64,000 nucleotides of DNA, taken from Prorocentrum cordatum. Its lineage: Eukaryota > Sar > Dinophyceae > Prorocentrales > Prorocentraceae. Location of the stretch: NCBI GenBank assembly GCA_963575745.1, contig CAUYUJ010006324.1, positions 215,001 through 279,000 of the forward strand, given 5' to 3'. Made by a program: the position numbers and the translations under genes. Below the pieces are notes generated by a model. That model did not search any database. It worked only from the letters and a program-made list of their open reading frames with translations, and was not told where the DNA came from. Below, piece by piece: positions 43,415-54,664 of this stretch (positions are counted from its first letter, which is position 1; each line of letters starts with the position of its first letter).

Positions 43415-43470
43415 CGGAGGAGGAGGAGGAGGAGGAGGAGGAGGAGGAGGAGGAGGAGGAGGAGGAGGAT
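43415..43470. repeat. (GAG)n microsatellite
   Basis: Pure GAG run of about 18 triplets. Confidence 0.95.
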
Positions 43471-43474
43471 TTCC

Positions 43475-44515
43475 CGTGAATCGTGGAACGTAACAACCAC
43501 GTATGCAGCTTAGTGTAATCAAGATAAAGCGGGCCCACTGCTACGGTCTCTTACTGCATATTGGTTGGGTGCGTGTTTTTTTGTGGTTGAATTCTCATTC
43601 TTGAAAACTAATTCTTGTTGGTCACCCCACCGGTGCACATGGACTTTATCAATTGAAATGCTCCCTTCGGGGCTCGCATCCTGTTTTTAATCAGGTAAAA
43701 TCTTCCTGCTCTAACTGTGCCCCTGGCCCCCCGGCTACAGCAACAGCGGTTCATGCCTGTTACTTCTGCCTCACGATTTATTCCGAAATCGCGCTCTCGC
43801 GCGGGAGTACGTCACAATGTATGTAGGAGTCGCGCTCTCGCGTGGGACTTCCTCACAATTTCTTCAGACCCCACGCCCTCGACACGGATAGGAGTGTCGG
43901 GCTGCACAGACTTCGAAGCTTCCTTGCGCAGCCATGCCCTTCCCTCTCCTGCTCCCTTTCTCCTCCCTCCCCTCCTCCTCGCGGACTTGCTGTGGCTGTG
44001 ACGGCTGCCGTTCGGGACCAGGTAACGCAATGCTTCCACCCATGGGCGCCCGCCAAGACAACAACTCCTTCTTTCGCCAGCACGAGCTGCAGAAAAGAAG
44101 CCGGCCCCAAGAGGTCTCCCGAGACCCTCGGACGTCCCCGGAGGCCGTAGGAGGCCTCTGGAGGCCCGAGAGAGGGCGAAACTCTTCGAACAACTTTATT
44201 CTGGCATCCGCATTCCGACCTTCTGGCTGCCCGCTTCGTTCGGGCCCGAGGGGCCCTGGCCTGGGCGCCCGGCAGCAGCTCAAGTTCCTTCCGCGCAGGC
44301 CGCGGTGCGCCTCGACATCTTTACTCCCTGCGCGCCGCCTCAGCCCCGCAAGCGTCCGCACCCAGGGCGGAAATACGCTCTCCTTGTCCATGTACTGGTG
44401 CATCGCCGCGACCTCCCTGTGCTCCTCCTGGTCACAGAGGCGGGCCCAAGCCAAAGGATTGAAGGCGGGGGATGCAAAGGAGTAGGAGGAAGTATTGCAT
44501 GACCAGACAAATAAG
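43475..44515. other. Unassigned region with a 43-bp duplication
   Basis: Near 43788-43870, 'TCGCGCTCTCGCGCGGGA' followed by 'TCACAATGT' is repeated as 'TCGCGCTCTCGCGTGGGA' and 'TCACAATTT'. This faintly resembles the 75-bp array at 15.8 kb. Longer frames to 44.5 kb are open on both strands without a recognised domain. Confidence 0.35.
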
Positions 44516-44519
44516 GGGC

Positions 44520-44552
44520 ATATGATGGTGATGATGATGATGATGAGGATGA

Positions 44553-44586
<34 letters not shown>

Positions 44587-44627
44587 GATGCTGATGATTG
44601 TGATGATGCTAATGGTGGCCATGATGG

Positions 44628-44673
<46 letters not shown>

Positions 44674-44735
44674 CATGATGATGATGATGATGATGGTGAT
44701 GGTGATGGTGATGCTGATGGGGATGATGAGGAGGA
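44520..44735. repeat. (GAT)n microsatellite
   Basis: GATGATG with GGTGGTGGT and GCTGAT variants, about 70 triplets. Confidence 0.95.
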
Positions 44736-46080
44736 GGTCATTGAAGGAAGCTCGGTTCGAGCAGGCTGGTCACATGTTCTTGCTCCAGCCGTGGTGCCGA
44801 AGCGACCGCCGGCGTAGGCGAACAGAGGGATGACCTGCTCCACGAGAGCGTGCGCGACCACGGCACGTCGCCGCAGGTTGGTCGACGACGAGCCCGCAAA
44901 CGAACGCCATGGGGGAGGAGAAGGGGCGTTAGACAACTGCTGGCAAAGATGAGGTCGCACACACCGTCACCTACGCCGCGCCTGCCGGCCGCGCAGGCCT
45001 CCGAAGTCGACCTGTCCACGGGGCATGCTCTGGATGGGGCAATCATCGCCCCCCGTTGGATCCGCGGGGGCGGTTGGCATCCCCTACACATCAGGACAAG
45101 GATGCCATGATGGGATTGGTTCAGGATGCGTTCCAGGATTTCCAGAGTAACTAGCGGCCCGAGTTCTGCACCCCCCTGTGGAACATCAGGAAGTCTTGGA
45201 AATCTTGGAACGTATCATTCTCATGACCGTTTGCTCCTCCGACAGATGCCCCATTCGCAACAACTCGCGTCCCTCCTGAGATTCTGATCACCCCGCGGAG
45301 AATCCCAGACATTCGCCACCGCGGCCCCGCTTCCTTGGGCTCGCAGCAAAAGCACACTCGGAGCAAGGGCCGCTACGCAGGGCGCGGACCGCGGACGTGG
45401 CGACGCCGCGCTGCCCTGCGCTTCCCTGACAACCCTTGAAGGCGGCCGTCGAAGGCGGGCTGGCGCCTGGGTGCCTCTTTCCGCCAGCCGGGGCCGCTGT
45501 GCCCTGGCCCCATCGAGTCCAGCACGCCGCCCAGCATCTCCATCAGCTGCTGCAGCTCAACGCCGAGGATGTACAGGAGGAGGCAGACCATGCCCCCGCC
45601 GAAGGCGGTGGCGCCAAGCTTGGCACGGCGCGTGGTCTGCCTCTCGCCGCGAGCGCGCTGACCAGTGGCACCTTCCGCTTGTGCTCATGCTCCTGCGTTG
45701 TCTTCCTTGTCTTTCTGTCTTTGTCTTCCCTTCCTTCAACCATGGCGAAATCTGTGGCCTGGTCAATCGTGACAATCTCCTCGGATGCCTGCGCGTGCCC
45801 AGCTGGAGGCGTGGAATCGTCCTTCCGAAGCTGCTCGGCGTAGCTCTCTCTGGCCAAGTCCGCATCAACCGACGGGGCGAAGACTGCACCGCGCGTGCAA
45901 AGCCAGCCCAAACATGGAGGCCGCAGACGACAGCCCCCGCCTGGTGAGGACCAGTTGGCGAGGCTCGTCCATTGCGCAGCTTTGGGTCCCTCACTCCTGA
46001 AACGGCCTCTTCCCCGCGGCTTTCCACGGCTATCTCCCTGGCCTTGCCAGCGGACTCGCAGCGGCGGCGTGCCATCGATC
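44736..46080 (-). other. Possible decayed coding region on the minus strand
   Basis: Protein-like pieces occur in changing minus frames: SYAEQLRKDDSTPPAGHAQ (about 45845), a hydrophobic GGGMVCLLLYILGVELQQLM with MLGGVLDSMGPG (about 45600-45530), GHENDTFQDFQDFLMFHRGV (about 45220), and AVVAHALVEQVIPLFAYAGG (about 44870). Their order is consistent with one gene broken by frameshifts, or with several exons, but I recognise no family. Confidence 0.25.
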
Positions 46081-46099
46081 ATCCTTGTCCCTCCCGGAT

Positions 46100-46250
46100 G
46101 ATGAGCCTCATTCCCGGCTGCTGGGGAGACCAAAAGGTGCCAATGCCACTACTCCCCGGACCTCTCCCGGGGTGTGTTCCGACCAGGATTTCGGGGCGGA
46201 CCCAGCGGTGGCGACGAGGGCCTCCCAAGAGGCCCCAGAGAGGGGACAAC
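46100..46250 (+). repeat. GCGACGAGGGCC dispersed repeat, best copy
   Basis: 'GGACCTCTCCCGGGGTGTGT', 'TCCGACCAGGATTTCGGGGC', 'GGACCCAGCGGTGGCGACGA', 'GGGCCTCCCAAGAGGCCCC'. Inverted relative at 19860-19960; diverged relatives near 37.7 and 42.6 kb. Confidence 0.75.
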
Positions 46251-46559
46251 GGGCGAAGGGTAGCGGTATGGGCACCCTCTCCTCCTCTGAGCTGCAGCTC
46301 CAGACCTCCTCCGCGACGGCGGCATCCAGCTGGCGCGGCAATGCGCGGGCTGCATCGCGCGCCCGGCCGCTGCCCCAAAGCCCAGGGCGGCCCTGCAGGG
46401 CTGCGCCAGGATCGCTCCGCCCTTGCCCTGCTTTTGGGATGCCCGCTGCGCGGGCCTCCTCTCGCGCCGCGCTGCGCTCTCGTCGGTCCCAGTGCCCCGC
46501 CCTCCCGACCAGCGAAAGGCGAATGCCTGGGGCCGCGTCGAGCTGGGCGAGAGGAAGAG

Positions 46560-46738
46560 AAAACGCCATTAACATCAACTTTTGGCGCTCCGCGCGGATT
46601 TCTTGGATCTGCGCTGGACCCCCCTCCCTGACGCGCGTAGCGCGCCAGGGGCGGCGCCGGAGGCGCCGCCGGGGGGGGGCCCAGCGCGGATCCAAGAAAT
46701 CCTCGCGGAGCGCCAGAAGTTTATGCTGATGGCGTTTG
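46560..46738. repeat. Strong inverted repeat, 57-58-bp arms, 63-bp loop
   Basis: Left arm 46560-46617 and right arm 46681-46738 are reverse complements with about 6 mismatches in 57 positions. Shared parts include 'TGGCGCTCCGCG' and 'GGATTTCTTGGATC'. The loop is GC-rich with its own hairpin (GGCGGCGCCGGAGGCGCCGCC-like). This would form one long stem in single-stranded DNA or RNA. Confidence 0.9.
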
Positions 46739-47330
46739 TTTTTTTGTTTCGACTGCGGCCGCGTTAAGCTGGGTGGGTCAGAATGGTCTCGGGCCTGGAT
46801 GCCGGGCGGGGGCGGATAAGAAAGAAGAGAGGGACGTACGACGACACACTCTGGCGGAAGCGAGGGCTGCGCCCATAAAGCCTTGAACCGTTTAACCTGT
46901 GGGCAATCTCGGTTGACGGGCGCCCGCGACGGCTGGATATGGTCTTCCACCTCCACGGTCCGAGGTCCTGGGGAAATCGCAACGTCGTTAAAACCTGGCG
47001 ATCCAGCGTACGATTCAAATTATAGCCGGAGTGCAGTATCCCCAAACAGGGTTTTTAAACCCACTGCGGTTTCCAAGGTCGATTGCGTGCCCGTCCAGCG
47101 CGGGCTGGCATGGCATGTTAGAACATGATAACTGGCGGATGTCTGGGGAGGGCGGAAGGCAGGGCACGCATGACGGATGCTGACGCGGCAGAAACGACGA
47201 CGGCGGGGACGGGGAGGCGGAGGCAGAGGCGCAGCAGCGGGAGGCGGGAGGCGGGAGGAGGGAGGAGGGAAGAGGAGCCAGGCGGGAAGCGGGAAGAGGG
47301 AGGCGGGAGAAGGAATGAGAGAGGTTGTGA
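46739..47330. other. Unassigned region ending in GGGAGGC repeats
   Basis: Mixed sequence; at 47210-47310 degenerate GGGAGGCGGGAGGAGG units precede the 62-bp satellite. No gene recognised. Confidence 0.35.
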
Positions 47331-47334
47331 TTGG

Positions 47335-47820
47335 AGCCCCTGTGCTACGAAACGTCTCAGGCAGAACGGGCCAGACCATCTCGCGCGCAACATCTTCGAG
47401 CTTCGCATAGTGAGGATGGCTCAAGCGAAACGGGCAGGACCACCTCGCGAGCGACATCTTGGAGCTCAGTATTGGAAGGATGTCTCAACCGAAACGGGCA
47501 GGACAACCTTTCGCACACGTTCTGACAAGTCCACGCCACACTCGCTTCCCGTTAGGTCCTCTCCTTCAACTGCCTTCCTTCTCCCCCCTCCTCCTCCTCC
47601 TCCTCCTTCTCCTCCTCCTCCTCCTCCTCCTCCTCCACCTCCTCTTCATCCCGAACGGCATCTCGGAGCCCAGAGATGCGAGGATGTCTCCAGCGTAACG
47701 GGCTGGACCACCTCGCGCGCGGCACCAGAGTTGCGACGATGTCTCGGGCGAAACGTGCTGCGAGGAAGTTTCAGGCGAAACGGGCCGGACCACCTCGAGC
47801 GCGGTGTCTCAGAGCTCCGA
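47335..47820 (+). repeat. ~62-bp satellite, first block
   Basis: About six diverged units of the family described at 48400, with a CTC microsatellite inserted at 47575-47650. Confidence 0.85.
47575..47650. repeat. (CTC)n microsatellite inside the satellite
   Basis: CCTCCTCCTCCTTCTCC run splitting the first satellite block. Confidence 0.9.
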
Positions 47821-48399
47821 GTTCGGGGGCCTCCTGGGGCCTCCTGTGGCCTCCTGGACCCCACCTGGGGCTTCCTGAAGCCTGCCTCGAGCTGTCGGGG
47901 CCGCGGAGCCGAGCGACCTTGCGGTGCGGGGGGTCCGTTGTGCCTGCCGGAAGTGTGCAAATGCCGATTCATGGACGCATGTAGTCAGAGCGTGAATTAC
48001 CTACCCCGCTTTCGCTTCCAGGCAAAACCAAGTCATACCACGCGCCTCCTCGTCAAGCGGCCTGACCAGTACAGGCCGTAGTTTGGCATCGCTTGGTATC
48101 TCTTGGAAGCGAGGGTGGTCAAAAGCGAGGTAGGTTCGTTTTCCCCCTATGTAGGCACAGCGCCGGCCTGCTCTGGGCGGGACACGTTCGTCGACCTCAA
48201 TTTCGCGTGTGTCTGTCTGTGTGTGTGTGTGTGTGCGTGTGTGCGTGTGTGTGTGTGTGGATATCTAATATGTGGCCGTCTGGGCCCCCCCAAATGGGGA
48301 ATCTCCCGGGGACCTCTGGGGCCTGTCCTGGGCGTCCTGTGGCCTCCTGAAGCTCTCTGGGGTTTTTTGGGGCTCCCAGGGTCCCAGGGGGGATATGTA
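47821..48399. other. Spacer between satellite blocks with a (GT)n tract
   Basis: Includes 'GGGGCCTCCTGTGGCCTCC'-like repeats at 47830-47880 and again near 48310-48390, and a (GT)n run at about 48215-48260. No gene recognised. Confidence 0.5.
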
Positions 48400-49450
48400 A
48401 CATGTGGTCGGCTGGGCACCCAGGCTGGACCACCTCTTGCGCGGCATCTGGGAGCTCAGAGTTGCGAGAATGTCTTGTGCGAAACAGGCAGGACCGCCTT
48501 GCGCACGGCATGTCAGAGCTCAGAGTTGCGAGGATGTCTCAGGCAAAACGGGCTGAACCACCTCGCGCGCGGCATCTCCGAGGTCAGAGTTGAGAGGAGG
48601 TCTCAGGCGAAATGGGCTGGACCACCTCTTGCGCGGCAGCTCAGAGCTCAGAGTTTCGAGGATGTCTCAGGCGAAACGGGCCAGACCCCGTCGCGCGCGG
48701 CATCTCAACGCTCAGAGTTTCGAGGACGTCTCAAACGAAACGGGCCGGACCACCTCTCGCGCGGCATCTCGGAATGCAAAAGTGGAAGGATGTCTCAAGT
48801 GAAACGGGCCGGACCACCTCTTGGGCGGCATCTCGGGGCTATGTTCGGAGGATGTCTCAAGCGAAACGGGCCGGACCACCTCTCGCACGGCATCAAAGAA
48901 CACAGAGTTACGAGGATGTCTCAGGCAAAACGGGCCGGACCACCTCGCGCACGGCATATCAGGGCTCAGAGTTTGGAGGATGTCTCAGGCGAAACGGGCT
49001 GGACCACCTCGCGCGCGGCATCTCCGAGGTCAGAGTTGTGAGGATGTCTCAAGCAAAATGGGCTGGACCACCTCGAGCGCGGCATCGCAGAACTCAGAGA
49101 TGCGAGGATGTCTCAGGCGTTAAACGCCGCACCACCTCGCGCACGGCATCTCAGAGCTCAGAATTGCGAGGATGTCTCAGGCGATACGGGCCGGACCACC
49201 TCTCGCGCGGCATCTGGGAGCTCAGAGTTTGGAGGATGTCTCATGCGAATCGGGCCGGACCACCTCTCGCGCGGCATCTGGGAGCTCAGAGTTTCGAGGA
49301 TGTCTCAGGCGAAATGGGCCGGACCACCTCTTGCGCGGCATCGCAGAACCCAAAGTTGCGAGGATGTCTCACGCGAAACGCCCAATCCCGGACAACTCAG
49401 AAACGAGAGTTGCGAGGATGTCTCAAGCGAAACGGCCCGGGCCACCAAAT
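48400..49450 (+). repeat. ~62-bp satellite, main block, ~17 copies
   Basis: Unit: GAGGATGTCTCAGGCGAAAC, then GGGCCGGACCACCTCGCGCG, then CGGCATCTCAGAGCTCAGAG plus a few bases; period 62-64 bp. Forward frames are open across many units, giving Ser/Arg/Gly-rich repeats, but with no independent coding evidence. Confidence 0.95.
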
Positions 49451-49960
49451 TTTGTTGTGGACGTCTCTGCTTTGAATTCCCTCGGCCAGAGTTAGCTTCT
49501 ATCACAACAGCACCCCGTTCAGCAAGCTGTTTGGGGAAAAAGACAGAGCTTGAATTGCGCGGGGGAGCAAGAGTTCCTCGCGACACTCGCTCGGCCCCTA
49601 GCTTCGAGTCGGGCGACCAGCCCGAGGGGTCGCATCTGCCGCCAGACTTCAACCAGCACCGCTCGAATATCATTCCGCCCAAGCCTTCAATGGCTCGGTT
49701 CATGTCCGCATGTTTGCAAATCTCGCACGAGATGCGGGCCTTCATGGACAACTGCCGCTCGAACTCCCCCGACAAGGTGTCTGGCCATATCGCCCATCCT
49801 GGCTGAAGAAACAGCGACTCAAGCTTCGCCATGAACTCTGGGAGATTGTTCTTCTAGCAGCTGACGGGCCCTCGTCAGCAGTGCACTCTTCCTGTGCGCT
49901 TCTCCCGTCGATCCGCTCGTCTGCACCGACGCCGTGGATCACGAGCGCCGGGCCTGCTCG
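49451..49960 (-). pseudogene. Decayed coding fragment of unknown family
   Basis: On the minus strand a frame reads KNNLPEFMAKLESLFLQPGW (about 49850-49800), then GEFERQLSMKARISCEICKH, then ADMNRAIEGLGGMIFERCWL and KSGGRCDPSGW. A TAG just upstream (tgc tag aag) interrupts it. The varied composition, with Cys-x2-Cys and hydrophobic spacing, looks like real protein. It ends by running into the 62-bp satellite. No family recognised. Confidence 0.35.
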
Positions 49961-50100
49961 ACAGCGTCCGCCGCCTTTCGCTTTCCTGGCCGTCTCGTGT
50001 GTTTTTTATCCTCCTCAAGTTTCGCTTGCCAGCCCTGGCCGTCGTATTTCTTCTCAGCGGCCTTCCGAAGATGCAAATCCAGGAGAGCCCAGGACCGAAT
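49939..50100 (-). pseudogene. Decayed Lys/Glu-rich coding fragment
   Basis: In a third minus frame: DLHLRKAAEKKYDGQGWQAK then LEEDKKHTRRPGKRKAADAV and a TGA at 49939-49941. It lies directly upstream of the previous fragment and may be the same former protein after a frameshift. A further minus frame (50459-49875) begins with MRQNIVCLGRLGIFWGCVEA. Family unknown. Confidence 0.35.
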
Positions 50101-50399
50101 GATCGAAACGAATCGTGTTGGCGGAGATCAGCAACCAGGTCGGGCGAAGCCGAGATCGGAGCCCAGGTCGGAACCCCAGGTCGAAGCGAATCGGAATCAG
50201 AATTCCGTCGACGTCGGGGCGAATCGAAGCGAAGGGATCGAGCTGCCTTCCCGCTCTCCTTGTTCTGCGGCCCCTCGGGCCCTCGCGCGAGAGCCCCGTC
50301 CCGTGGGGCCCGCCAGACCTGCCGTCCACTCCAATCCAGCAGGTCTGGATTAAGGTCGGGCATGTCCCTCACAGGGGGATTCTGGACGAAAAACTGAAC

Positions 50400-50760
50400 G
50401 GCCTCAACGCAGCCCCAGAAGATCCCGAGACGGCCCAAGCAGACAATGTTTTGACGCATTCGCCCGTTCGAGCTTCAGCGTGTCTGAGACAACCCAAAGA
50501 GACCACCCAGATCGCGCCAATACATCCCCAAAGACCCCCCCCGAACCGCTCACGCGGGCTCCATGATGGCCCTGAACCCCCCCCAAGACAGCCGAAGAGA
50601 CCCCCATGAGGGCCGCAGGAGGCGCCCCAAAGGGGGAAGCCGAAGAGCCCGGCCCCAAGACCCCCAACATTCCCCCCGGAGGCTCCAAGATGCTCTCCAA
50701 AGGCCCCTCAAAGCGCCCCCTGAGCGACCCAACAGGGACCCTCTTAAGCTCAGTGATGGG
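50400..50760 (+). repeat. CCAAGA dispersed repeat, copy 8 (arm only)
   Basis: CCAAGA/GGCCC words without a clear AT-rich core. Confidence 0.6.
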
Positions 50761-50849
50761 TTTCCCAGATGTGCGCACGGCGCCAAAACACTTCTAGCGC
50801 TCCCGAGGGGGCCACGAAGCGCTGTGCTGGATGTGCCGAAAGGTTGGGC

Positions 50850-51202
50850 GATGATAGTGATGATGACGGCGATGATGACGATGATTGTGATGATGACGGC
50901 GATGATCATGCTGTTGATGGTGATGTTGATATTGATGTTGATGGCGATGATGATGATGCTGATGATGATGCTGCTGATGATGATACTGATGATGCTGCTG
51001 ATGATGAGGATCATGATGATAATGCAGATGATGATGGTGATGAGGATCATGCTGATGATGTCCATTGTTATGACAATGATTATGATAACGTGATGATGGC
51101 GGTGGTGATGGGGATGCTGATGATGATGCTGCTGACGGCGATGATGCTGCTGATGCTGATGCTGAGTATGATGATGATGCTGATGCTGTTGTTGTGGATG
51201 GC

Positions 51203-51266
<64 letters not shown>

Positions 51267-51273
51267 CCGATGG

Positions 51274-51351
<78 letters not shown>

Positions 51352-51356
51352 GGATG

Positions 51357-51387
<31 letters not shown>

Positions 51388-51397
51388 GATGAGGATG

Positions 51398-51461
<64 letters not shown>

Positions 51462-51495
51462 CGATGCTGATGATGATGTTGATGGTGGTGATGAT
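50850..51495. repeat. Long (GAT)n array
   Basis: About 215 triplets, degenerate to about 51195 and nearly pure afterwards. It is the longest GAT array in the window and is translated as Met or Asp runs. Confidence 0.98.
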
Positions 51496-51865
51496 CATGG
51501 TACTGATGGAGGAGGGAGAAGGGGGAGGGTTATGATGGGAGGAGGGAGGAGGGGGAGGACAACGCCCCGAGGAAAGAGATACACCCAAGGGTCCCATGGG
51601 GTCGGCGGTGCGGCGCAGGCCAGGGCGTGGCCCCTGGCTTCGCGCCAGGCGAGCCAGCCAAAGGAGTCCACGTCCAGAAGCTACGTGAGCGACGGTCAAA
51701 TATCAAGCACGGGTCTTACGCGAGATGGCGTAGCGACCTTACGCCGCACCTTGCGCGGGCCGCCCGCGCGGCACGGCACAATGGAGACAAAGGCGCTTAC
51801 GCGCGACCTTACGCGGGAAATTTGCGCGCCAATATCGGCGCAAACGACCCCGCTCTTGTTGCGTC
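51496..51865. other. Unassigned region with ACGCGC-rich words
   Basis: Contains several GCGACCTTACGCG/CTTACGCGAGA words (51715-51840) in a loose repeat. No gene recognised. Confidence 0.4.
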
Positions 51866-51995
51866 GCTCACGTGTTGCCGGAGGCAGGTCGCAGAGCGGA
51901 GGCCCCACCGCAACGCATCCAATGCATCCAAGTCTTGAGCAGTTGCTGCATGTTGTATGTACTTTACGTGGCCTCTCTTCCCCCCAGGACTCGTG
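51866..51995 (+). repeat. Dispersed segment, second copy
   Basis: 'CGTGTTGCCGGAGGCAGGTC', 'GCATCCAATGCATCCAAG', and a C-rich run before 'CCAGGACTCGTGCC', in the same order as 7577-7710, again just upstream of a CCAAGA tract. Confidence 0.6.
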
Positions 51996-52084
51996 CCGCA
52001 TCGGCGGACCAACATGTTTTTTCTCTTACTTCTTGTGCCCAAACATGTACCCAAACATATTGAACATCTATGATATCGGCCTCT

Positions 52085-52620
52085 AGGGCGTCCTGGGGGT
52101 CCAAAGAGGGCCCCAGGACGGCTCAATATGGCTCCCAGGCGGCCAGGAAGGCCCCAAGAGAGGCCAAGAGGCCAACAAAAAAGCCCCAGAGGACCCCCCC
52201 AAGCACATCCACAAGCTAAAAGCATTGATGTTTAATTGTGTTTGAATGGTTTTCGCGCCCTCGCCTTTTTCGACCCTCGGGGGCCTATGACGGCCCAAAC
52301 AGCCTCCAAGATGGCCCCAAGACGGCCCTAGAGGCCCCCAAGACGGCCCCAAGACTGCCCCAGCGGGCCCCGAGATGGCCGAAAGAGGCGCCCCAAACGG
52401 TCCAAGATGCCCCCAAGATGGCCCAAGAGGACTCCGAGAGGCCTCTAAGACGGTCTCCGAAGGGGCCAGACGACGCAAAAGGGCCCCAACACAGCCCAAA
52501 AGCTCCCCAAAAGGTCCCCCAAAGGTCCCAAGAGGCCCCCAAGGAACCCAAGAGGCCCCCAGGGGACCCCAAGAAACTTCCAAGCTGCCCCCAAGAAGCC
52601 TCCAAACGATCTCAAGAACG
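52085..52620 (+). repeat. CCAAGA dispersed repeat, copy 9
   Basis: Left arm, AT-rich core at about 52205-52285 ('TTGATGTTTAATTGTGTTTG', 'GCGCCCTCGCCTTTTTCG', 'GGCCTATGACGGCCC') and long CCAAGA right arm. Its core is closest to copies 2 and 3. Confidence 0.9.
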
Positions 52621-53740
52621 TGCAATTGAATTCTAATGGCGCGCTGCTGCTATGCGAATCGGAATTTGAACTTGGCGTTGCCTTTTACTTACACGCGGTG
52701 AATTATCTTTGCCCTCGTGGGCGCTCGCACGCTCATCCCCGCACTGAAGCGGGGGGGGGGCGCATCTGCCCTCCGTGGCGCCGACAACACCCCCAGGGCG
52801 GGCAGAACGACACTGCTGACCACCGCGCCAGCGCCAGCCGAGCAGGGCAAACCACCCAACGCCCAGTCTTGACGTGCTCCAGACGTGCACCCCGCGACGC
52901 GAGAGGAACGACTCCTGGCTTCGCGCAAGAGAGCCAGTCCAAATACGGCAGGTTCGTGTCGTGCCGACCCCAGCGTTGGTTTTTGACACCGCGGGGATCG
53001 TTCAACCTTGAACGATCGGCCGCTGCCGCAACGTCCGATCGTTCAACATCGATCGATTCTGGGTCGCCCGCGGCGTTCAACCTTGAACGCCCGCGCTGGG
53101 GTCGCCGCTGGTCGACACGACGCAAACCTACCGTACTGCAATGGCAACATGCAAGTGGAGCCGCGGTGGCAGCACAATGGCGGCGAGCGGCAGCACTGCC
53201 ACAGCAAAACACAGAACAGAGGCACTGTGGCGCGATGGGGTGACTGCCGCTCGATACAATTTGCACGGGGTCCTGTCTCTGCTCCAGTCTTGAAGTGCTC
53301 CTTGCGCCGTTCTGGGATACTCGTCTTGCCTTCGCGCGCCCCTGGGCTCCCTCGCGGCTTTCCCGGGGCCGGCTTCCCCTGCATGGTGGGCGGAGCCTGC
53401 CGCGAAGCCCCTCCAATGTCCTCGGGGCGCTCAGCCGTGAGAGCCCCGCCCAGCCAGACAAGAGTACCCCAGCAGAGCACTCTCCAGCTAAGGTCTGGAT
53501 GCGGATGGGCGCCTGAAGCGTCGGCTTGCGAACAACAACTCATCATTTTGTCGATACGATTGCGGACTTGGAGTTGCTTATGAGGGTGACGTTCGTGATG
53601 TCGACATGGTGAAGCGAACGCGCTTGGAACAGAACGGCAGTAGGGACCGAACGACCCCACTTCTGGCGGTTGGAGTGGTGAGAAACCGACGGCCCTGCCA
53701 TACGGTCTGACCCACGACAGCTGGAACGGTGAGAACCCGA
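52621..53740. other. Unassigned region with short repeats
   Basis: Includes the 38-bp repeat end at 52874-52912 shared with 9.9 kb. At 52990-53095 there are three 'TTCAACCTTGAACG' or 'TCGTTCAACATCGATCG' words, partly palindromic. Frames of up to 254 codons are open on minus without a recognised domain. Confidence 0.4.
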
Positions 53741-53744
53741 TGCC

Positions 53745-54610
53745 CCTGCCACAATCTCTGAACGTGCGACACCCGAAATCGAACCACAACACGGTGATGA
53801 GTCTCATTTCTGGGTCTGCGAAGGCTGAGGTTAAACCAGAATGGTCGTCCCCCCTCCCCCTGTGGAGATTCTGGTGAGAAGAATAGTTAGCAACTGGAAT
53901 CTAGCCAAAACGCCATATTGAGTCCCATTTGTGAACCAAATCGAGCCCATTCGCCAGAGTGAGTCTCACTTCTGGATCTGCGACGGCTAAAATCGAGCCA
54001 GAACATCATGATGAACTTCAGTTCTGGACTTAATCGAGCCAAAACGCAGGAGTGAGTCTAATCTCTGGATTTGCGAGGACTGAAATCGAGCCAGGACATC
54101 GTTGAACCGAAGTCGACCCAGAACACAATAGCGAGTCCCATGTCTGGACTAGATTGAGCCAGCACACCATACGCCTCGTTTCTGGATCTGCGAAGGCTGA
54201 AATCGAGCCAGAACGCTCTAGTGAGCCTCGTGTCGGGACGAAATCGAACCAGAAAGCTCGAGTGAGTCTCATGTCTGGATCTGCGAAGGCTGGGATCGAA
54301 CCAAAGCGCTACACTGATCGATTTCAGACAAACGTCGGACCAGTGAGACTCCTCCCCCCGCCGCCCCCCTGTGGAAATTCTGGCGAAAGGAAATCCTACC
54401 AGAACAACATAGCGAGTCTCATTTCTGGACCACATCGAGCCCGAACGCCAGATGGAGCCTCCTTTATGCATCCGGGAGGGCCGACAACGAGCCAGAAAAC
54501 ATGGCGAGGCTCCTTTCTGAACCACATCGAGCCATAAAAGGCCACAGCGAGTCGCACGTCTGGACTAACACTCGAGCCAGAGCACCATCGTGAACGCTGG
54601 CGGCAGATTC
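53745..54610. repeat. Degenerate tandem repeat (GAGTCTCATTTCTGGATCTG)
   Basis: About 12 units with 'GTGAGTCTCATTTCTGG', an optional 'ATCTGCGAAGGCTG', and 'AAATCGAGCCAGAACG'. Spacing alternates between about 44 and 75-90 bp depending on whether the optional part is present. Confidence 0.85.
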
Positions 54611-54664
54611 TGGGCAGCGCCGCCGGGCCAGGGCCAATGAGAAGCCTCCCCCTGGACGCCCTCT

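Noticed and set aside
47335-49450. CRISPR-like repeat-spacer appearance
   Set aside because: The whole unit is repeated without unique spacers, and the context is eukaryotic satellite DNA.
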